Below, piece by piece: positions 51,601 through 63,561 of a stretch of DNA of 64,000 nt; positions within the stretch are counted from its first letter, which is position 1, and each line of letters begins with the position of its first letter. Position numbers and translations under genes: made by a program. The stretch is from positions 17,832,501-17,896,500 of the forward strand of contig NC_079886.1 of NCBI RefSeq assembly GCF_029227915.1. Reading direction: 5' to 3'. Below the pieces are notes generated by a model, which was not told the DNA's origin, did no database searches, and saw nothing but the letters and a program-made list of their open reading frames with translations. The DNA comes from Hydractinia symbiolongicarpus (Eukaryota; Cnidaria; Hydrozoa; Anthoathecata; Hydractiniidae).

Positions 51601-53608
51601 TACATTTAGCCATGATTTCCGTAGGCAAATTAAATAGGTCCACGTACATCATTGTGAACAGGAAAACAGGTTATCATTTATTCAGAAATCACACCACTGA
51701 TTAATTATAAACCTACCATTGTCATTCCAAAAGCAAGCATTACAATCTTTGTTTCGTGAAAACTCGAGATGACCGCAACCATGTACGACAAAGTCAATGT
51801 AAATAGGGCCAATAAAATAAGATTAATCGGATGTTTTCGAGCAACACTGGTACAGCAAGCAAGCACGATATATAACACCAAAAATAAGACACTGTAAAAA
51901 AAATAGTGTTTATATACAGTGTGAAATTTATTCTAACCAGGAACACCAGTTTCATTCTAGTTTATCGCACACAAAAGAATAAGTTATATTATATTTAGCG
52001 TCACGTACGCTCTGATCGGTCAAGAACATGATTCAAATGATTCAAAATACTTTCCTTGATTATACTTGCTATTATAATTTCCCAAATTTTAACATTGAAA
52101 TTTTGAACTGGTAGGCTACAAGGAGCATATCTAATTTCATCAAAATACGAAGAACAAACGAGTCACATAGAATACATACTAAGCAGACAGGTACAATCCC
52201 AGGTTCTGTTTAACATATTCTTGTATTGGTTTACTAAAGACAATTTAAAAATTAATAATAATTGTAAAATTAAAAAATTATTCTACTACACACTAAAGAA
52301 TACAATTATTAAACTTTTGATCCTCCATATTTTTCATCTCTGTTTGTAAATAAACAGATTTAATATCAGAAAAGTTAATCAAAGCGTAGTGTTTTTATTA
52401 CAGCTTGATCCCTTTAATTTGGATAGTACCATGTACTCTTTTAGAGTTCAGAGGCATGGGTCTAGAATTTTACTTTTTTCTGTATCACACACCAAAAAAG
52501 CTTCAGTCTACCCATCAGTTTAAGCATAGCAAACAATTTGAACATACTAACCAGTTATTGAGTCAAAGTAAGTAAAATGGTTGCGCAAAGACCTGAGTAT
52601 ATTTTAGATAATTTGAAATATAACTAGTGATCCAATTGGATAATTTTTTTTTATGCTTTTTGTTTTGTACACAAACTCTTCATCTCCCCTGTTTTCAGCT
52701 TGTAACTTACGTTGTACAATTTCCATCTTTCTATTTCAGCATAGCTTCTAATTTCAAAAACTTACTGAAAAATAAACAAGGCAGACATTGCTACCGTAAC
52801 AGCCATTTGAAGGGACAATATTGCAAAAACCTAAAACAAGAAATTGGTTATCATGTTTACGAAAGTAAAAAGCGTCTAAATTGCATAAAAAATAATTCTT
52901 TCTACAATTAAAAAAATAAATAAATTACATACCTTTCGAATGAATCCTATAACAAAAAATAACGAGAGTTTATTATTAAAAAATATTATACTTGAGGTAA
53001 ACAATATCACCTATTCTAATTCAGTTTTTTCGCCTCAGCAAAAATGTCATTTTTTCTGTCTGCCTTATTAACACTCCAGCATCAGGATCTGCAGGTGTCA
53101 AGTGTCAATACAAAATAGAAAGGCAGTATATAAAACAGTCTTTTTTGTATTTTATTTTTTAGGTAGATATGCATCACCTGATTTTAATAATCAGTTTTTT
53201 TTTCATAACATAAATTAGATATTCTATTACATAGTATTATAAAAAAAACAGAAAAAAATAAATCAGTTCTAACATATAAGAGCACTCACCCAAACGCAGA
53301 GATTTATTATCAAATGAAACAATTCCAACCATTTCATCTTGGCTTTGTTTGCGATATCCAGACTCAACATCGTCAGCTGATTGGTTATATTCAGGGTATT
53401 GGTATGGCACATTCTCACCAACATTTTGAGAAGAATATGCAGGTGGGTATGCCCCTTGTGTTGGAGGAGGATATGCCCCTTGTGTTGGAGGAGGATATGC
53501 ACCTTGTGCTGGTGGTGGATAAGCATTGTTTTGGTATGAAGGGTAAGGAGGCCCAGTTGGATATTTTTCTTCACTCACCGCAGCATTGTAAGATGGTGGC
53601 TGAGCCAT
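48647..53608 (-). CDS. Lifeguard/TMBIM (GRINA-like) Bax-inhibitor family membrane protein
   Basis: Nine exons on the minus strand: 53608-53290, 52946-52933, 52830-52766, 52233-52180, 51891-51717, 50793-50752, 50027-49926, 49606-49559 and 48790-48647. All have GT/AG sites and matching phases, giving 320 residues. The N-terminal 100 residues are cytosolic and rich in Pro, Tyr and Gly. They carry PPSY and PPAY motifs and tandem GAYPPPTQ repeats, as in GRINA/LFG1 proteins. From RLGFIRKVFAIL onward are the hydrophobic helices of the family, including ARKHPINLI and LSYMVAVISSF. The conserved ending FLAFDTQLIMGGKKHEISPEDYV contains the Asp residues linked to the family's pH-sensitive calcium leak. 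Lifeguard proteins modulate ER calcium and protect against apoptosis. Exon 2 is a 14-nt microexon (GATTCATTCGAAAG). The exact subgroup, LFG1, 2 or 3, is not settled. Confidence 0.95.
53445..53520 (-). repeat. 24-bp tandem repeat coding for GAYPPPTQ
   Basis: About three in-frame units of 24 bp within Lifeguard exon 1, encoding GAYPPP(T/A)Q. The middle copies are nearly identical, suggesting recent slippage. Confidence 0.9.
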
Positions 53609-54498
53609 GTTTAATCTATTTTAGAGTTGAACTTATCCTAAAGAAAAGATTTGGGTTGAACAAAATCTTTAGATTTATTCTAGACATTATGTAAAGCCAC
53701 CTTTACACCTCCCATTTATTTTTTATTTCTCTGGTTTAGGTATTTCCTTATTCCATCCCTAATTCCATGCTAAACTTTGCCGTGTCATGAGAGGTTTAGG
53801 ATAATAAAAAAGGTTGTGCAGAGTGAACGTAATAATAATCTGACAAATGTCAAATTCTGAAATATATACTGAACAAAACTTACTAATAAATAAAAAAAAA
53901 TCACTTAATTTTCAATTAATCACTTAACATTCAAACTTAGAATAGAAACCTGCATAATCTTTTTCCCCTTTAACAAAGGGAAGGGCACAATATTTATTTT
54001 TGCCTGATATGAGTTTCCATGTCAAAATATTGCAAAAAACAAATTTTTTTCTCGTATTTCCATAACAAATGTAAACTCGCAGTAGTTAGTTATACAGTTT
54101 GGAGACTGGCTGACGTGAGTGTGAACCACCAACTGAGCTTAGTCTGATATAAAAATTGCTTTTAGTTTAGACAGTGTCAAAGTAAAAAGTAAATGATATA
54201 ATTTCACTCTTTTGCCAACCTTCTGTTTATATGAAAACCACATGGTTATAAAATCATATCTTTAACCAGAAGTTTAGGATTTATAATTACATATTTCACT
54301 GGTACCAAAATGTGAACTTTCTCTTCTGTAACTTGTTACATAATACAAGACCAAAAACAAGTTGTGTTGTTCACTATTAAGTAAAATTAGTGCATGGTGA
54401 AGCACACATATTAATCTATTTATTTTTTTATTCTTTATTAAAAACAAAACAAAATGTACATTATCAACACTAATTTCATTAGTAGTAATGAGAGCCAT
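53609..54498. other. 5' flank of the Lifeguard gene
   Basis: AT-rich, with no gene recognised. It probably contains the promoter and 5' UTR of the minus-strand Lifeguard gene; no clear core element was seen. Confidence 0.4.
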
Positions 54499-54662
54499 AC
54501 TTATAATGGCCTACTATGGACGATATAAAATTAGAATTTACCTTGAAAAGTAACAAAATCCTCAAGAAATCCATAGGTACACTTATAATGGCCTACTATG
54601 GACGATATAAAATTAGAATTTACCTTGAAAAGTAACAAAATCCTCAAGGGATCCATAGGTAC
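54499..54662. repeat. Recent 82-bp tandem duplication
   Basis: 54499-54580 and 54581-54662 are the same 82-bp unit with only two differences (AGAAATCC versus AGGGATCC near the end). Confidence 0.95.
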
Positions 54663-54834
54663 TTTTACAAGTTGGATTTACCTGAAATATTTGCATGGGA
54701 AACTCACAATGATATATCCATTTTGTTCAAACTAGCTCCTGTTTTTTCTGTAGCATATGAATTTCATGTCAGCTTCAATTATTAGTAACTGTTATAGCCA
54801 AAAACAGATGTCTTCTCACCCGAAGTAAAGCCAT

Positions 54835-55565
54835 TTTTATTGAATTTCCGCGCCCGAAGGCGTAGGAAATTCTTTACAACCGTTGTTTTTTTCTTTCCGA
54901 GCATTTTTTGAGAAAAAATCAACCCTGGGATTTCACGTTCCTCTGAGAGGAGGATAGTATTGGTATAACCGACTAACTAACCCTGTCCCAAATAGTCAAT
55001 TGCAACTTCACAGATTTAAACTTCGTGCCCAAAGTACTGGGAAGTCATCTAAATGATGTATGGTATTTATTTTTGACAAAATTTGGCACAGTTAACAAAT
55101 GAAGTATGCTGAAAATGATGATGATACAAAAGTTTGATTTTTTGTCACCTAAATGTCATTTCAGGCCAAAATTTGTCCAAAAATTAAAACTACTTTATTT
55201 TCAACAAAAATTGGCACAGTTAAAAAAAGTATGCTGAACATGATGGTCACATCACAATTTTGATTTTTTGTCAACTAAATGCCGTTTAAGACCATAAATG
55301 TTTCAATCGCAAGACTTTCAACCATGAATGAGAGGCTGTAATTTCTGTTTGCAATTTCTTTTAAAATGTGAGTTTATTATGCCACGTTTCGTTTTGTTTG
55401 CGTTTGTTGTATGATATAATGTCACTTGTGTGCTTTATCTTCAGAGCTTCATGCACCAAACCTCTTTGAATGTTTGGCACAATAACACAACGAATTAGCA
55501 GGTTGTCATCAAATGTTTTGGTAGCAAGTGGAAATTCTTAGAGCCCTAGGGCTTCTTGTTTTTAT
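54835..55565. repeat. Interspersed repeat with internal about 115-bp duplication
   Basis: Two diverged copies of a block with TTTGGCACAGTTAA..AGTATGCTGAA and TTTGATTTTTTGTCA(A/C)CTAAATG lie at about 55065-55185 and 55196-55310. The outer region starts with a GAATTTCC..GGAAATTC hairpin (54840-54870). It has the look of a repeat copied around the genome, without coding capacity. Confidence 0.55.
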
Positions 55566-56214
55566 TTCAAAAATATTTATTTTAAAAAAAACAAGTTGTA
55601 AAAATATTTATGCCGCACTATCTATAATAGTATAAAAAAACAACAATATTTTATCATAAATTACCTAGTGATTAGTGTCTGTAGCATTTACACCTTACAA
55701 ATCTGACCAAAATAGCGTAAACCATGGTTGCCCTAAAATGAACTGCAGTTTTGACTTATTAGAGGACACTAGGTGCTAGCAAGTATAGAAAGTGCATAGA
55801 CCCTTTCGTTGAGTACAGCTAAGCCTTGCAAAATATATACTCATTGATAGTCAGCACAGGCGTACAAAATTATTCACAAGAACATTTGCCTAAAAAGCCG
55901 AATGTGGCTTGTAACCTCCAATCTCTCCAATGTCCGGTTAAGTAACTTACAGTACCGCTTGAATGTAACTTTACATGTGCGTGAATTATAAGACCTTGCA
56001 TAAAGTCTTATGTCTACATAAAGAGCCTATTTTACACATGACCTTAAGAATACTGTAATGGTTTAAACTCAATCTTTTTAATAAAATATTTTTTAAAACA
56101 AATATCTGAAGTTTGATTTACTGACTTTTAATTTTTTTTAAAAAAATGGTAATTGGAAGTAGGATAAAAAAGAATTTACTTCTTTTGGTTGGTAAACTTC
56201 AAACACAGTTTCTT
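55566..56214. other. Intergenic, no gene seen
   Basis: AT-rich, nothing recognised. Confidence 0.45.
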
Positions 56215-57029
56215 TTAATCATCATCATCATCATTCTCGGCTTAACGTCCGTTTTCCATGCTAGCATGGGTTGGACGGGGTATATTAATGACCCTCTTCC
56301 AGTCTGATCCAGACTGTGTTAGATCTAAACTCAACTTCCTCTGTATCAAGTCTGTCCTTATAACCTCCTGCCAAGTCTTTCTCCCTCTAGGCTTTGCCCC
56401 AGGAACTATGAAGTCTCTGCACTTTCTTACCCAATTATCCCCCTCCATTCTTTCCAAGTGCCCCAGCCAATTCAATCTTCTTATCTGGACAACATCTTTA
56501 ATTCTACGGATACTTAGCCTGCTTCTTAGCTCATCTGAACGTTTTCTGTCTCTCAGACTGGCCTTGCACATCCACCTAACTATTCTCATATCATTCCTTT
56601 CTAAACGGTCAAGATCTTCCTGCTTCACTGCCCATGTCTCACTACCGTACAACATAACACTTCTTACACAGGCCTCATACAACCTCTTTTAACTTAATTG
56701 ACAAGACTCTGCTAGTCAACAAAGGAAGTAACTCTCCGACCTTTTCCCAAGCAGAACCTATCCTACAAGTAACACTTCTTCCAACACCCCCTTCACTGTC
56801 CAACATATCACCTAAGTAACAGAAGTTCTCAACTATCTCTAACGAGCCACTGTTGTACATCATTGAAGCTGGTAATACTTCATTCTCTATAATCTCACCT
56901 TTGCAACGCTTGCATACAAACAGGATGTCAGCTCTTAACCTTCCACCAATACTACTGCACTTCTTATGTACACAATGCTTGCAGGTCTGACAAAAAATGG
57001 AGTTACTACCAACCCCTTTCCTGCAAACT
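56215..57029 (-). mobile_element. 5'-truncated copy of the LINE, with RT C-terminal pseudogene
   Basis: The same family as the LINE at 1-4 kb, in the same orientation and clearly similar base by base from the ATC-repeat tail (56218-56233) through the C-terminal domain. Homology stops at the zinc-finger region near 57029. Two overlapping frames (56682-56242 and 57094-56675) show a frameshift from a 2-bp deletion near 56685. A further 6-bp in-frame deletion lies near 56384. 5' truncation is typical of target-primed reverse transcription. Confidence 0.9.
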
Positions 57030-57830
57030 TTAGAAGGGAACAAAGAAATATGTGTAAATCTTATTTTGAACATTCCATGAATTTTAGCAATCACAAGTGT
57101 GCATAATTATTACACAAACAAGCTAAATTATTGCAGCACATTTTTTAAACTTTTTTAAAAATAGGTAGATTTAATGTTGTGAAAAGCCTTTTAAAAATAA
57201 AAAAGAAATCGAAACTATAAGTTAAAAAACTAAAGAGTTTAACATAGAATTGAAACGTCAACTTCCCACTACAAAGCTTTATGGTTGAACAAAGTAAATG
57301 TAATGATATAGAAATCGATGATGAAATCGATGATGAAAAAAATGTAAAGTAAGTGCCAGTCACCGTAAAAATATTAAAGGGTATTGAGGCTGATTATAAT
57401 GACAATGAGAACGCCCAAAAAGATTTTTAATTATGGACATAGCTATATTGGAAGACACTATAAAAGAGTATCTTGGTTGTAAATAATATGGTGGAGAAGT
57501 AAGAATAAAAGAACAAAATTTATTTTGATGGGGGTTGGGAACGAAATAGGCATTCAAATGTTGCGAAAAAAGTGCAGTTCACGAAATTCTGATGATTCTT
57601 TCAACAAGAAAATGTTGCCGCTACGTTATTGCTTTATGTGTTATTGACAGAGGTAGAACAGCTGCTGAGAGCTTGCTTTCGATCATGAGCCTTGGATCTC
57701 CTTTATGGAAAAATAACAGAGATATTGAAAACAAATGAACAAAGATTTCTGAGCAAAATATGTCTGAAGCTGTGGACTAAATAGAAAAATTGTCTTGTGA
57801 TAATTTGACTGACAAAATTTGAGTCGGAGT
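57030..57830. other. Between two LINE fragments, no gene seen
   Basis: AT-rich. It separates two truncated LINE copies in the same orientation. No coding sequence recognised. Confidence 0.4.
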
Positions 57831-57982
57831 GAGCTTGGATGCAAGCTGGGGTATATTAAGGACCCTCTTCCAATGTAATCTAGATTGTGTTAGATATAAA
57901 CTCGAATTTTCTTTGTATCAAGTCTGTCCTTATTACCTCCTGCAAGTCTACCTACGGGCTTTGCAGGAACTATCGTGTCTTA
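57831..57982 (-). mobile_element. Short, diverged LINE 3' fragment
   Basis: About 150 bp matching the LINE end (GGGGTATATTAA.GACCCTCTTCCAAT, TGTGTTAGAT.TAAACTC, CAAGTCTGTCCTTAT), with many substitutions and small deletions. It is older than the copy at 56215. Confidence 0.8.
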
Positions 57983-58252
57983 ATCCTATTCGGTCTGGGG
58001 TTTTTCCAACATATTAAAAAGCAACATCTTGATTTGCAGTTCTTACAAAAAGTGCATATGCCATTGGAAAAATTCCTCATGCAAATCTTTTTGGTAAGTC
58101 CAACTTGTAAAAGTACCTCTGAATCCCTTGAAATGCTTTAGCTTTAAACAGATTTTTTTATGCGGGTTTCTTCAGGCGAATACTTGAATTTTTTTTTCAA
58201 AACTTGCCCAAAAACGCCTGCACTTTTTACGGTGTCTGGGCTTATCGGCACC

Positions 58253-58558
58253 TTCAAAAAATTTTTTGGGCCCTGTTAAGGGGATATCGCCGCTAAGGGC
58301 GGGAGGGTGTCTCAAGTTTGAAAAAAAAATCCGCTAAGGATTGAGAAATTTCAAAATTTTGTTCTTGACCGGAAAATTCTTCGTCGTTCGTGAGCATAAT
58401 TCCTCGTCATCAATTCCGATAACTTTTATCTACAAAACCGAATGTGTATGCGAATGTGTGTATTTCACGGACGGAAATCCGCTAAGAGGGAGGGGAGGGG
58501 GTCTGAATCTTAGAGGAGATATCTTGCTAACAACGGGGCCCTAAAATTTTTTTTTGAA
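58253..58558. repeat. Inverted-repeat-bounded element
   Basis: TTCAAAAAATTTTTTGGGCCC at the left faces GGGCCCTAAAATTTTTTTTTG at the right, about 300 bp apart. Inside, CCGCTAAG(G/A) with G-rich tracts occurs three times. It may be a small MITE or processed repeat. Confidence 0.5.
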
Positions 58559-60854
58559 GCCCCTTGCTTTGGCCTGCCCAATACACTCAACCACATGTCC
58601 ATGTTTTTCCTGCGTACACAGAAATGAAGGTAATGTGTCCGCTTGGTTTGTTTACATTTTTACCTCCATTTCTGCGCGCGCACATCGGGCATTACGTAAT
58701 CACTTAGATGCGCGCACAAGTAAACATCGGGAATGTGATTCCATGTATTGTGGCGTATATTACGGAAGTTTGTGAAAAGTTAGTTTAGAGCTAAATAAAG
58801 ATGCTTGTTGTAATTTTCTTGACCTTCTGATCCGAGCAACAGAGTAAAAACATTGGTATAGCATTTACACAAGGTACATCTACAAATGTACGCTACATAC
58901 TCAATCTGTCCTCTGACTGTTAAAGATGTACCTGAACACGTTCTGTGTTTATTTACTTTTACCTTTGATTTTGATCGACTCTCTAGTTGCGTGCCTTTCT
59001 GTGTTTATGTCTTTCTAAGATAGAAGACCACCGTTACATCATCTTAAGGGCCGTGTGATCTTTGTAAACACTTTCGACCCTGCGAAACACTTTTGATCTC
59101 GTCCCCCGGGTTCTGTTACGCCCTCTATGAACCGCCCTAACACCCTTTCGAGGCCCTGGGAGCCCGTTGTACTAAAATAACCTTTAGTGCTACCTGATTC
59201 CCAGAGTTTTTTTTGTGTTTCAGCTTCCTTAAAAAAGCAAAAAGAATCCTAGAAGCGACGTTGACTTACAAGCTCATAGTTTTTCAGATAAACGGCACTT
59301 ATTTTAAGCTGCTATTCCTTGCAAAATATATTGAGACCAACACCTCGATCTTGCATATCGGACGGCGAGAATCTATCAATAAGCGCAGCGCCGATAAAAG
59401 ATAAAAAAACCTGAGACGAGATTGTATTGAGATTTTGCTTTAACTATGAAAAATGTGCTAATTGCTGCTGACGCAAGCTGCTCAACCCTAGGGCATCCCG
59501 GGATCAAAAAGATACGAGATGCCCTGGGGACGAGGTTGGCCATGGCTATATTTTTTAACGTTTGGGGCGTTAGTGGGCCCCGACGTAGATTATTCAGTAA
59601 AGCAGGTGATAAAATAATGTACAACCAGCGTATTTTTAACGTTATATACCTAACCTATGCATCTAAAAAAGTAGCACTTCATCTGCCTATTCGCCAACTT
59701 TTTAAAATGGCCGCAAAAGTGCCATTGTCGTAAAATTTTTGAGAGGGATTGTAGTTTATTCTTTAACTTAAGCTCCAGCTTTTTTTTGTAAACTTGCCAG
59801 ACAAATTGGTTGTTTGAAATTTTCTCAAACAGCAGACGCTTTTTATGACATTTCCTTGGGCGTTTGGACTTGTGACAACGTTTTTAATGACAAAACTTAC
59901 AAAAAGCTATTCAGGGAAAAACAGTTTTGAGAGCAAGAAGCTAGAACGTGCTACAAACAAATTATCAAGTGATGTTGCATAGTTTTGCTAGACGCTTAGA
60001 TTGTCTCCCCAGCAATGTAGTTTTGGATCAAAGCGCGATTGCGAATATACTAATTTTTCAGATAACACAGCGCTATTTAGCATAAAACTCCCTTTCGGCA
60101 TTATTACAATGAAAACTATTGCCAATATTTCAGGTTGCAACCTTGTTCCCAAGATTTTTTGTCTCTTATTAGCGCTGCATTTATTGGCAGGCCTGAAGAA
60201 AAGGGTGTTCATTATGTTCGTCTGGCCGTCAGATGTACTAAAAGGAACAAAAGGTTTCATCGATGGTTGCTGGGCCTACATTTAGCAAAGAAGAAATTTT
60301 GCAAACCAACAACTGCAGAGCATTGACTAAGTAATGCTGTTTACCCCTGTCAAGGATGATCTAAAAAACGGAAAAAGTCTCAACTATAATTTCCACGGTT
60401 TTAAATGGTCTACACCATAACAGAAAAATAGTCATGTGCGACATGTTGCATTTCATAACTTTTATTTTAAATGGTATGAATTTGACAGGATTATGTTATT
60501 TTATGAGCCTCGTCCATATCGTTGGGGTACTGGTGATAAGTGGCAGGATACAAACTAATCATAATAAATACATTGCCGGAATTAATTTTTGCGTACTTAA
60601 CAATTCGTAACATTTTTCACAAGTATTGAATTTTTTGATTCTGTGTTCAGAACAATGGACATGCGCACTTTTTTCTGTAGGTAGAAAATGTAAACAACAC
60701 ACTACAGAAGTCAAATAAATTCATAAACGAAATGCTTGCTTAAAACGGAAAATATAGTTTAAGTTAGTGCAAGAAAGGCGGCTTTGTGTCCCTGTGGCAC
60801 AACAAAGTGAGAAACATAACCGCTAAACTTCAACGTAAAGTTTGAAAAGATATT
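58559..60854. other. Intergenic, dispersed repeat fragments
   Basis: No gene recognised. It contains an imperfect inverted repeat (CCCTAGGGCATCCCGGGATC / GATACGAGATGCCCTGGGGA, 59488-59530) leading into ACGAGGTTGGCC (about 59530-59541), and a second family member CAACCTTGTTCCCAAG at 60138-60153. Confidence 0.45.
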
Positions 60855-61339
60855 AAAGTGGAACCACAGCTACAGCCTTTGACCGGCGAATCGAATCTTT
60901 TGAAGCGAAAACTGCAAACATTTCTGATGAGGCCTGCGTAGATCTAAGCGCCAGAGGTTTTTGGATAACAAGCCAATTAGTATTTTTTGACGTACGGGTT
61001 TTTAACCCAACTGGTAATAGGTATGTTAGCCAAAAGCTTCTGAAAACATATGAAGTTAACGAAAACGAAAAGAAGAGATCTGTCGAGCATGGATCTTTTA
61101 CGTCCTTAGTCATGTCAGCAACGGGCGGTATGGCACGCGAATGTAAGAGGTTTTATGATCGTCTTGCTGAAATGACGGCAGGGAAGCGAAAGCTACAGTA
61201 TTCCCTTATATCTGCGTGGATTAGGCGGAAGATCTGCTTCGCTTTTCTTTCATCAATTTGTATTTGTTTACGCGGCAGCAGAACACTGTTCCACAATGTA
61301 AAAGTTGGAAGATTCTATTTCTTCCAACGCTCTAGTTAG
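60855..61339 (+). pseudogene. Degenerate repeat-encoded ORF (FFDVRVFNP family)
   Basis: After a frameshift near 60890 one frame reads ARGFWITSQLVFFDVRVFNP, then VEHGSFTSLVMSATGGMARE and, near the end, CLRGSRT. I recall this order of blocks (VEPxLQPLTGE, FFDVRVFNP, EKKR, VEHGSFTPLV, GGMxRE, RGSRT) from very common uncharacterised proteins in cnidarian and other invertebrate genomes that are probably carried by mobile elements. Their function is not established; the D-x-R motif would fit a nuclease fold. This copy starts in another frame (KVEPQLQPLTGES), lacks a few residues between EKKR and VEHGSF, and has no Met start, so it is dead. Confidence 0.55.
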
Positions 61340-62106
61340 TGAGGTAGCATCATGTTTCTAATGATGTTACATCCTACATTAATCTATACGATTTAGTCAA
61401 GTCTGTTATTCTTAGCCTTTCGTAGCCTTTTTGTCTGTGTGTGCTTTATGCCAGTTGTTTCATACTCATTTACAATATATTTATATTTTTTATATAATAT
61501 ATTTTAAATATTATTTATTTAATTGTACAGTACTTTATTTTTCAAAAAGAAGTTAATTGTATTTAAAAAAAATATAGTTTAAAATAATTAATTTCGATGC
61601 TTTTTAGATCTTATCCTTCCCCAAAATATATAAGAATTTTAATAATAACCATTTAACCCTTACGGTCTAGGCCAGCCAGCCTGACGTTCTTGAAAAAAGT
61701 AAAGGAGTCAGACTAGCCGGGCTATGTATGGTCCTGCTTTTTCACTTTCAAGAATATGTGCGGATGCACACAAATCCTCAAAGTTTTGTAAGCTTGAAGT
61801 CATTGGTGAGTTTTCCAATTATTTTTTAAGCAATTGCAAAATTGACAAAAACTGTATTTCCGTGTAAAACAGTAAAGCTGCTGTTTTTGACTTTGTGTTG
61901 CATGGAAAACTTTTGTTGCCAGAAACACGAGAAACTGGCTAAGTAGTGAGTTTATTGACACCAAAAGCTGCCATTTTTAATACACCCTATCGGAAAATCA
62001 CTATCAGGCCACACAACATAAAATTGAAATAAAATCAAGGTAGCAATGCATTAAGGCAAATATTCCATACACGAGATATTCCAGATAAATGTTTTGAACT
62101 AAGTAG
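61340..62106. other. 3' flank of BBS12, no gene seen
   Basis: AT-rich with nothing recognised. It would contain the BBS12 3' UTR; no clear AATAAA on the minus strand was confirmed. Confidence 0.4.
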
Positions 62107-63561
62107 TTAGAAATTTGTGTTTATCTTTCTACAAAACAAAATTTTGCTGACACAATCAAAACTATTCCTCCACAGTGCAACCCTGTGAGGGAGAGAGTTT
62201 AAAAATAAATTTTCCGTTTGATCTTCAAAAATTTCTGCATAGTCTTCAAACACTGTTATTATGCGTTCGCATATTAGCTTCTTGTACATCGATACGTCAA
62301 ATTTAAACCAATGAGGTACCTCATATTTGTCCAAGCTACTCTCCTTCGTTAATGTTTCACTCTCCATCGTTGGTGTTCCAAACTCCATTATGGTGGTAAT
62401 TAATTCCACAGCTTTTCTTTCAGCAAAGCCATTGCCTTTAATCAAGGACCTACCTCTTAAACAACAATTGGTTTTAGCTAAATAAGCATGAATTCGTTCT
62501 GACAACACATTGTACAGATCTAAGGTTCTCGAACACAATAACAACGAATAAAAATGCACCTTGGTGTTTTCCGCACTTTGAACCAACAATTGGTACGATA
62601 ATTTATTTTTAATTGAAAAAATTCTTTTCTGTGATTGACTGGTATGATCACGTTGAAGGATGACAGAGACTCGGGCCGCCGCTGTAACAGCTAAGTCATT
62701 AAACTCGAAAAGAATATCACACGATAGCATAGTTGACAATGAAAATAACACATTGTAGCTGCTAACTGAAATAAGTAATACGCCTTGATTATCCAACGTA
62801 CTTTTCATATCTTTTTTTACTTCACCGCGATAAAAAACAAGACAACTAGGGCAGGCTGTAAATTGTTTTTGCTTCGCATCAAAACTGACCTCCTCGATTT
62901 GGCTTGTTATTTTATAAAGTCTTAAATCTTTAGAATCTGGCAACATGTTGCCATAAGATATATTATTAACTAAAGCTACCTTTATACTAAGACCTTCCAG
63001 TCTTTTCAATACGTCAACAATATACCAGTCATCACATGGTATTATTATTCCGTTATAAACGCTCGATGTGGATTGGCTGATACCGATTAACGGTTCGATG
63101 ATTATATTGTCTCGATTTAAAACAAAACTCTGAAAAGCTTCGTTACTGTCTAAATTAAACACGTGATTTTTGTATGCAGTTTCTACCACGTTTGAAATAA
63201 TCTCATGTACAATTTCGTTGGATTGTCCACAAACATTTATACAAAGCTTCCGTAACAAAGCAGACTCTTTTTTACGGTTTATCTGTTGAAGATCATTTTC
63301 TACATCTGTCATTGCATGTCGGCTGTACCTGGAAAACCTGGACCGAGCATGAGTAGTATTCTTTGAAGTTTTTGATGTCATAATGGGGCGGTTTTTTGGT
63401 TCTTGGGTCCTGCTGGCAGCGCTTTTTGTTGCAGAGAGTTCGCTCATGTTTGTATACGCATCTTTAAAAGTCCTTATACTAAGTGAAAAACGAGACAACT
63501 GGCTGGTTATTACTTCCAGAATTTCTGACATGACGATGGATATGACTTGTGCAGGAACACC
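62107..63561 (-). CDS. BBS12: Bardet-Biedl syndrome 12 protein (chaperonin-like), 3' exon, 5' incomplete
   Basis: One large exon gives 484 residues to the stop. It begins at a strong acceptor (TTTTTCTATTCAG) and starts GVPAQVISIVMSEIL, which closely matches, from memory, the GVPxxxxVSVMSE segment of vertebrate BBS12. The C-terminal VALWRNSFDCVSKILF matches its xxAWRRALDLVLLVLQ. In between is a diverged group II chaperonin-like apical and equatorial fold (for example NGIIIPCDDWYIVDVLKRLEG). The ATP-hydrolysis motifs GDGTT and GGG are not seen in this exon. BBS12 works with BBS6, BBS10 and CCT subunits to assemble the BBSome for cilia. The part missing at the N-terminus, about 100 residues, must be encoded by exons beyond the window edge. 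The open frame continuing to 63609 is intronic. Confidence 0.72.
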   Translation of the reverse strand, partial: GVPAQVISIVMSEILEVITSQLSRFSLSIRTFKDAYTNMSELSATKSAASRTQEPKNRPIMTSKTSKNTTHARSRFSRYSRHAMTDVENDLQQINRKKESALLRKLCINVCGQSNEIVHEIISNVVETAYKNHVFNLDSNEAFQSFVLNRDNIIIEPLIGISQSTSSVYNGIIIPCDDWYIVDVLKRLEGLSIKVALVNNISYGNMLPDSKDLRLYKITSQIEEVSFDAKQKQFTACPSCLVFYRGEVKKDMKSTLDNQGVLLISVSSYNVLFSLSTMLSCDILFEFNDLAVTAAARVSVILQRDHTSQSQKRIFSIKNKLSYQLLVQSAENTKVHFYSLLLCSRTLDLYNVLSERIHAYLAKTNCCLRGRSLIKGNGFAERKAVELITTIMEFGTPTMESETLTKESSLDKYEVPHWFKFDVSMYKKLICERIITVFEDYAEIFEDQTENLFLNSLPHRVALWRNSFDCVSKILFCRKINTNF

